Below are positions 61,260 to 64,000 of a DNA stretch of 64,000 nt, piece by piece (position 1 is the stretch's first letter; every line of letters begins with the position of its first letter). The notes beneath the pieces were generated by a model. It was not told the DNA's origin and ran no database searches. It saw nothing but the letters and a program-made list of their open reading frames with translations. The stretch covers positions 1,798,001 through 1,862,000 of the forward strand of contig OZ243964.1 in NCBI GenBank assembly GCA_965214635.1. The letters are read 5' to 3'. A program made the position numbers and the translations under genes. Origin of the DNA: Bin90 sp965214635. Lineage in GTDB: Bacteria > Chloroflexota > Dehalococcoidia > Lucifugimonadales > JADFKI01.

Positions 61260-62477
61260 GTGGAGCAATCGGAAGGACATATTGCTTGGATACTGATGTG
61301 TTCTGCGCTGGTGCTGTTTATGACGCCGGGCTTGGCGCTGTTCTACGCCGGGCTTGCGCGCAGCAAAAACGCCGGCGCAACCATTATGCACAGCCTAATG
61401 AGCATGGGCATAGTGGGAGTGGTTTGGGTGCTTTGGGGCTACACCATTGCGTTTGGCCCATCGGTGGGCGGGCTGTTTGGTGATTTCAGCCTGTTCGGGC
61501 TAAACGGCGTGGGCGTCGAGCCGGGCAGCGACGGCGGTATCCCGGACATGCTATTCATGGCGTTCCAAGGCATGTTCGCCATCATTGCGCCTGCGATACT
61601 AACGGGCGCATTTGCGGAGCGGATGAAGTTTAGCGCATACGCCTTGTTCATGGTGCTATGGGTTACCTTGGTGTATGCGCCCGTAGCGCACTGGGTTTGG
61701 GCTGAAGGCGGCTGGATATTCCGACTTGGCGCGCTGGACTTTGCGGGCGGCAATGTGGTGCATATCACATCCGGCGTTGGCGCACTTGCGGCGGCACTCA
61801 TCGTGGGCAAGCGGATAGGTTTCGGCATGGAGCTGATGGAATCGCACAATGTGCCGATGGTCGTGCTTGGCGCAGGGATGTTGTGGTTCGGGTGGTTCGG
61901 GTTCAACGCCGGGTCTGCGCTGGAAGCCAACAGCACAGCGGTGAACGCCTTCGTGGTAACGAACATAGCAGCAGCGGCGGGCATACTGGGCTGGACGGCT
62001 ATCTCGTGGATAAAGGACGGCAAGCCGTCGGTCATCGGCGCCGCATCGGGTGCTGTCGCCGGGCTTGTCGCGATTACGCCTGCTGCCGGCTTCGTGGGCC
62101 CAATGCCCGCGGTGCTCATAGGGTTCATGGGCGGCGTGCTTTGCGACCTTGCGGCGCGCTTCCTCATTAAGATGAAACTAGATGATGCGCTGTCGGTGTG
62201 GGGCGTTCACGGCATCGGCGGCACATGGGGCGGCATTGCGACCGGGCTGTTCGTGGGCGTAGGCTTCGGCACACTCGGCGAGTTCACCGACCTTACGCGC
62301 CTAGCACAGCTCGGCGTTCAACTCATCTCAATCGTGGCAACATGGGCGTGGGCGTTTGTGGTAACCGCCGCTATCCTGCTGGCGCTCAAGTTCACCATCG
62401 GGCTGCGCGTGTCGGACAACGAAGAAGCCGTCGGGCTTGACCTCTCCGAACACGACGAGCCGGCTTACAGGTTCTAA
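61260..62477 (+). CDS. amtB: Ammonium transporter
   Basis: 405 residues, starting GTG eleven bases after GAGGAGGG. Eleven membrane helices are expected. The pore histidines are those in GGNVVHITSG (about 169) and WGVHGIGGTWGG (about 318), the twin-His pair for ammonium conduction, with the FYAGLARSKNA N-terminal signature. The C-terminal tail interacts with P-II proteins; a P-II gene follows after a hairpin. Confidence 0.93.
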   Translation: MEQSEGHIAWILMCSALVLFMTPGLALFYAGLARSKNAGATIMHSLMSMGIVGVVWVLWGYTIAFGPSVGGLFGDFSLFGLNGVGVEPGSDGGIPDMLFMAFQGMFAIIAPAILTGAFAERMKFSAYALFMVLWVTLVYAPVAHWVWAEGGWIFRLGALDFAGGNVVHITSGVGALAAALIVGKRIGFGMELMESHNVPMVVLGAGMLWFGWFGFNAGSALEANSTAVNAFVVTNIAAAAGILGWTAISWIKDGKPSVIGAASGAVAGLVAITPAAGFVGPMPAVLIGFMGGVLCDLAARFLIKMKLDDALSVWGVHGIGGTWGGIATGLFVGVGFGTLGEFTDLTRLAQLGVQLISIVATWAWAFVVTAAILLALKFTIGLRVSDNEEAVGLDLSEHDEPAYRF

Positions 62478-62555
62478 TTCAGAGCAAGCGAGGCAATTCA
62501 GCAGCCGTTCCCTCACCCCACATTTGGACTATTCGGTCGAAAATGTCAAAATGGA

Positions 62556-62592
62556 GAAGGGTATTCTCAATCAGCAGCGAGAGAAACCCTTC
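62556..62592 (+). promoter_or_regulatory. Hairpin between amtB and the P-II gene
   Basis: GAAGGGT then TTCTC (62556-62568) pairs with GAGAA then ACCCTTC (62581-62592), a 12-base stem with one bulged base. No T run follows, so it may be an attenuator, processing site or stabiliser that sets the ratio of P-II to AmtB. Confidence 0.5.
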
Positions 62593-62693
62593 CCCATAAT
62601 ATGGGAGGTCAGGCGGTGGGCGTTCCAACCTCACAGCCCGCAAGGTTCGGTAAAACGAAAATAGGTTTTGGAGTGGCAGAGGGGAGTTGAGTT

Positions 62694-63035
62694 ATGAAAA
62701 AGGTAGAGGCAATCATACGACCGGAGAAGCTGACCATCGTGAAGTTTGCGCTAGGCGAAGCGGGGTTCTACAAGCTGAACAGCACGCAGGTGATGGGGCG
62801 CGGCGGACAGCGCGGCGTTGTGCACGCAGGGCGCACGGGCCAAGCCATAACCGTGGACATGCTGCCCAAGTTAAAACTGGAACTCGTTGTGCAAGATGAC
62901 GAGGTGGAGCAGGTTGTGGACATCGTGTTGGAATCTGCATACACCGGCGAAGTCGGCGACGGCAAGATCTTCGTCAGCCCAGTGGACGACGCCATCCGAG
63001 TCCGCACACGCCAACGCGGCATGGACGCCGTGTAG
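62694..63035 (+). CDS. Nitrogen regulatory P-II protein without T-loop tyrosine
   Basis: 113 residues. The N-terminal signature KKVEAIIRPEKLTIVKFAL and the C-terminal GDGKIFVSPVDDAIRVRT fit GlnB/GlnK. The T-loop (about 37-55, GGQRGVVHAGRTGQAITV) has no tyrosine, so uridylylation at the equivalent of Tyr51 is not possible; regulation would be by ATP/ADP and 2-oxoglutarate binding. Co-location with amtB suggests a GlnK-like role in gating the transporter. Confidence 0.9.
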   Translation: MKKVEAIIRPEKLTIVKFALGEAGFYKLNSTQVMGRGGQRGVVHAGRTGQAITVDMLPKLKLELVVQDDEVEQVVDIVLESAYTGEVGDGKIFVSPVDDAIRVRTRQRGMDAV

Positions 63036-63218
63036 GCAAGGCCGGGGCGATACCGCCGCTGATATATTGAGGGTCGCCACTTAACGGCAATCCCCACCAA
63101 CCGATAAGCGACAACCGAGGACTACACTATCTGCGGAGTCGTGCATATGAAGTCGGGCATTCTATCCGACTCCGTAATGCGAATATGAGCAGCTGAGGAA
63201 AACTAGGGGCAGTGTGCG

Positions 63219-64000
63219 ATGAAAATCACTGATGTGGAATGCCTAATACTCGACCGCAGCTTTCCCTTCGTGCGGGTGCACACGGACGAGGGCATAACCG
63301 GCATAGGCGAGTGCTTTCGCCGTCAGCCGAGCGTTACCAAGACGCTCATAGACGACCTGCTGCGCCCTGCGCTCGTGGGCAAAGACCCGAACGACACTGC
63401 CCTGCGGTTTGCGGATATGGCGCAAGCCGGCAGCGCCTACGAACTGGGCGGCGCAGTCTGGTGCGCCATCGCCGGGTTGGACATCGCCCTGTGGGACATC
63501 CGCGGCAAGGCGGAGGGCAAACCGATATGCGAACTGCTCGGCGGGATGGCGCGGGACAAGATTCGCATGTACGCAAGCTCCATGCGCCGCGATATGACGC
63601 CGCTGGAAGAGGCACACCGCGCCGCATCCTTCGTCGAACAAGGCTACACCGGCTACAAGCTCCACAGCGCTGTCCCGGGCGCAATTGACGATGCAGCAGA
63701 CTACACCATCGCCACGGTCAGCGAAGTCCGCCGCGCCGTGGGCGACGACATCCACATCCTCGTAGATGTGAATGGCGCATACTCGGTTCACCACGCCATC
63801 GAAATCGGCAAGGCGCTGGAAGAACTGGGCGTGTTCCACTTCGAAGAGCCGCGCCCGCACTATGACCTAGATGGGCTGGCGGCGATAGCGGATGCGCTGG
63901 ACATCCCCATCGCGTCGGGCGAGATGATATACACGCGCCACGAATACCGCGACCTCATCCTGCGCGGGCGTGTGGACATCATTCAGCCGGACATCGTGAA
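63219..64000 (+). CDS. Mandelate racemase/muconate-lactonizing enzyme family protein, 5' part
   Basis: The first 260 codons of an enolase-superfamily enzyme, cut by the window end. The N-terminal capping domain runs to about 115. The barrel shows lysine in GYTGYKLHS, aspartate in ILVDVNGAY, glutamates in FEEPRPH and ASGEMIY, and IIQPDIV at the edge; the three acidic residues bind Mg2+. The first Lys motif reads YKLH, not KxK, and is more like acid-sugar dehydratases. Substrate unknown. Confidence 0.85.
   Translation, partial: MKITDVECLILDRSFPFVRVHTDEGITGIGECFRRQPSVTKTLIDDLLRPALVGKDPNDTALRFADMAQAGSAYELGGAVWCAIAGLDIALWDIRGKAEGKPICELLGGMARDKIRMYASSMRRDMTPLEEAHRAASFVEQGYTGYKLHSAVPGAIDDAADYTIATVSEVRRAVGDDIHILVDVNGAYSVHHAIEIGKALEELGVFHFEEPRPHYDLDGLAAIADALDIPIASGEMIYTRHEYRDLILRGRVDIIQPDIV

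Noticed and set aside
62551..62592. Terminator of amtB
   Set aside because: The stem is strong but is not followed by a T run on the + strand.
1..64000. CRISPR arrays, tRNA and rRNA genes
   Set aside because: No regularly spaced direct repeats of CRISPR size, no cloverleaf with a GTTCRA arm and CCA-type end, and no rRNA-like sequence were found by reading.

Overview
The window looks like a chromosomal segment of a GC-rich, oxygen-respiring Chloroflexota, most likely of the SAR202 / Dehalococcoidia-like lineage. This is inferred, not shown by a marker gene: no rRNA is present. Supporting points are an alternative complex III locus, an anaerobic-type corrin pathway, a lone bS21 gene, and a catabolic mix of enolase-superfamily, LLM flavin-dependent, crotonase, SDR, tricarballylate-dehydrogenase-like and TPP enzymes of the kind reported for SAR202 genomes.

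Layout. 0-3 kb: a truncated XdhC/CoxI gene at the left edge and a large GT-C-like membrane protein whose start lies on a 10-base G tract, then a decayed transposase fragment. 3.1-11.6 kb (+): alternative complex III (pentahaem ActA, ActB split into two genes, two NrfD-type membrane subunits, ActD, ActE), closed by a terminator. 11.9-13.2 kb: an iron-type alcohol dehydrogenase of the hydroxyacid-oxoacid transhydrogenase group. 13.3-15.2 kb: a broken IS next to a repeat-rich membrane/coil gene and its truncated tandem copy. 15.4-19.8 kb (-): gyrA, a glutamine-amidotransferase-like protein lacking its catalytic residues, and a crotonase. 20.1-24.9 kb (+): cobalamin genes cbiD-cbiT-cobI/cbiL-cbiF-cbiG. 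25-30.5 kb (-): rpsU plus a hydrolase, preceded by a four-gene phage head module (protease, major capsid protein, connector, neck-like protein) with no portal or terminase, and upstream of that a promoter-terminator pair that may define a small RNA or attenuator. 30.7-36.9 kb (+): phoB-phoR-pstC-pstA-pstB-phoU, with four 11-base-spaced repeats in front of pstC that look like a Pho box. 37-40.7 kb (-): pheS-pheT. 41-43.5 kb: comEA, an OppD-type ATPase and a PHP phosphoesterase. 43.8-45 kb (-): a second, inverted copy of the IS plus coil-gene unit. 45-50 kb: holB, a tcuA-like dehydrogenase and a divergent TPP enzyme. 50-55 kb: PAC2 protein, SDR, pentapeptide protein, crotonase, LLM oxidoreductase. 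55.3-60.8 kb: an OLD-like ATPase, folC, truD and a methyltransferase. 61.2-63 kb: amtB and a P-II gene. At the right edge is a truncated enolase-superfamily gene.

How it fits together. The respiratory locus would pass electrons from quinol to a c-type carrier. The pho/pst and amtB/P-II blocks handle phosphate and ammonium uptake. The scattered oxidoreductases and crotonases suggest catabolism of varied organic acids. The least explained parts are the intact but incomplete capsid module with its promoter-terminator leader, and the duplicated IS plus coil-gene unit, whose two inverted copies flank about 29 kb of core genes.
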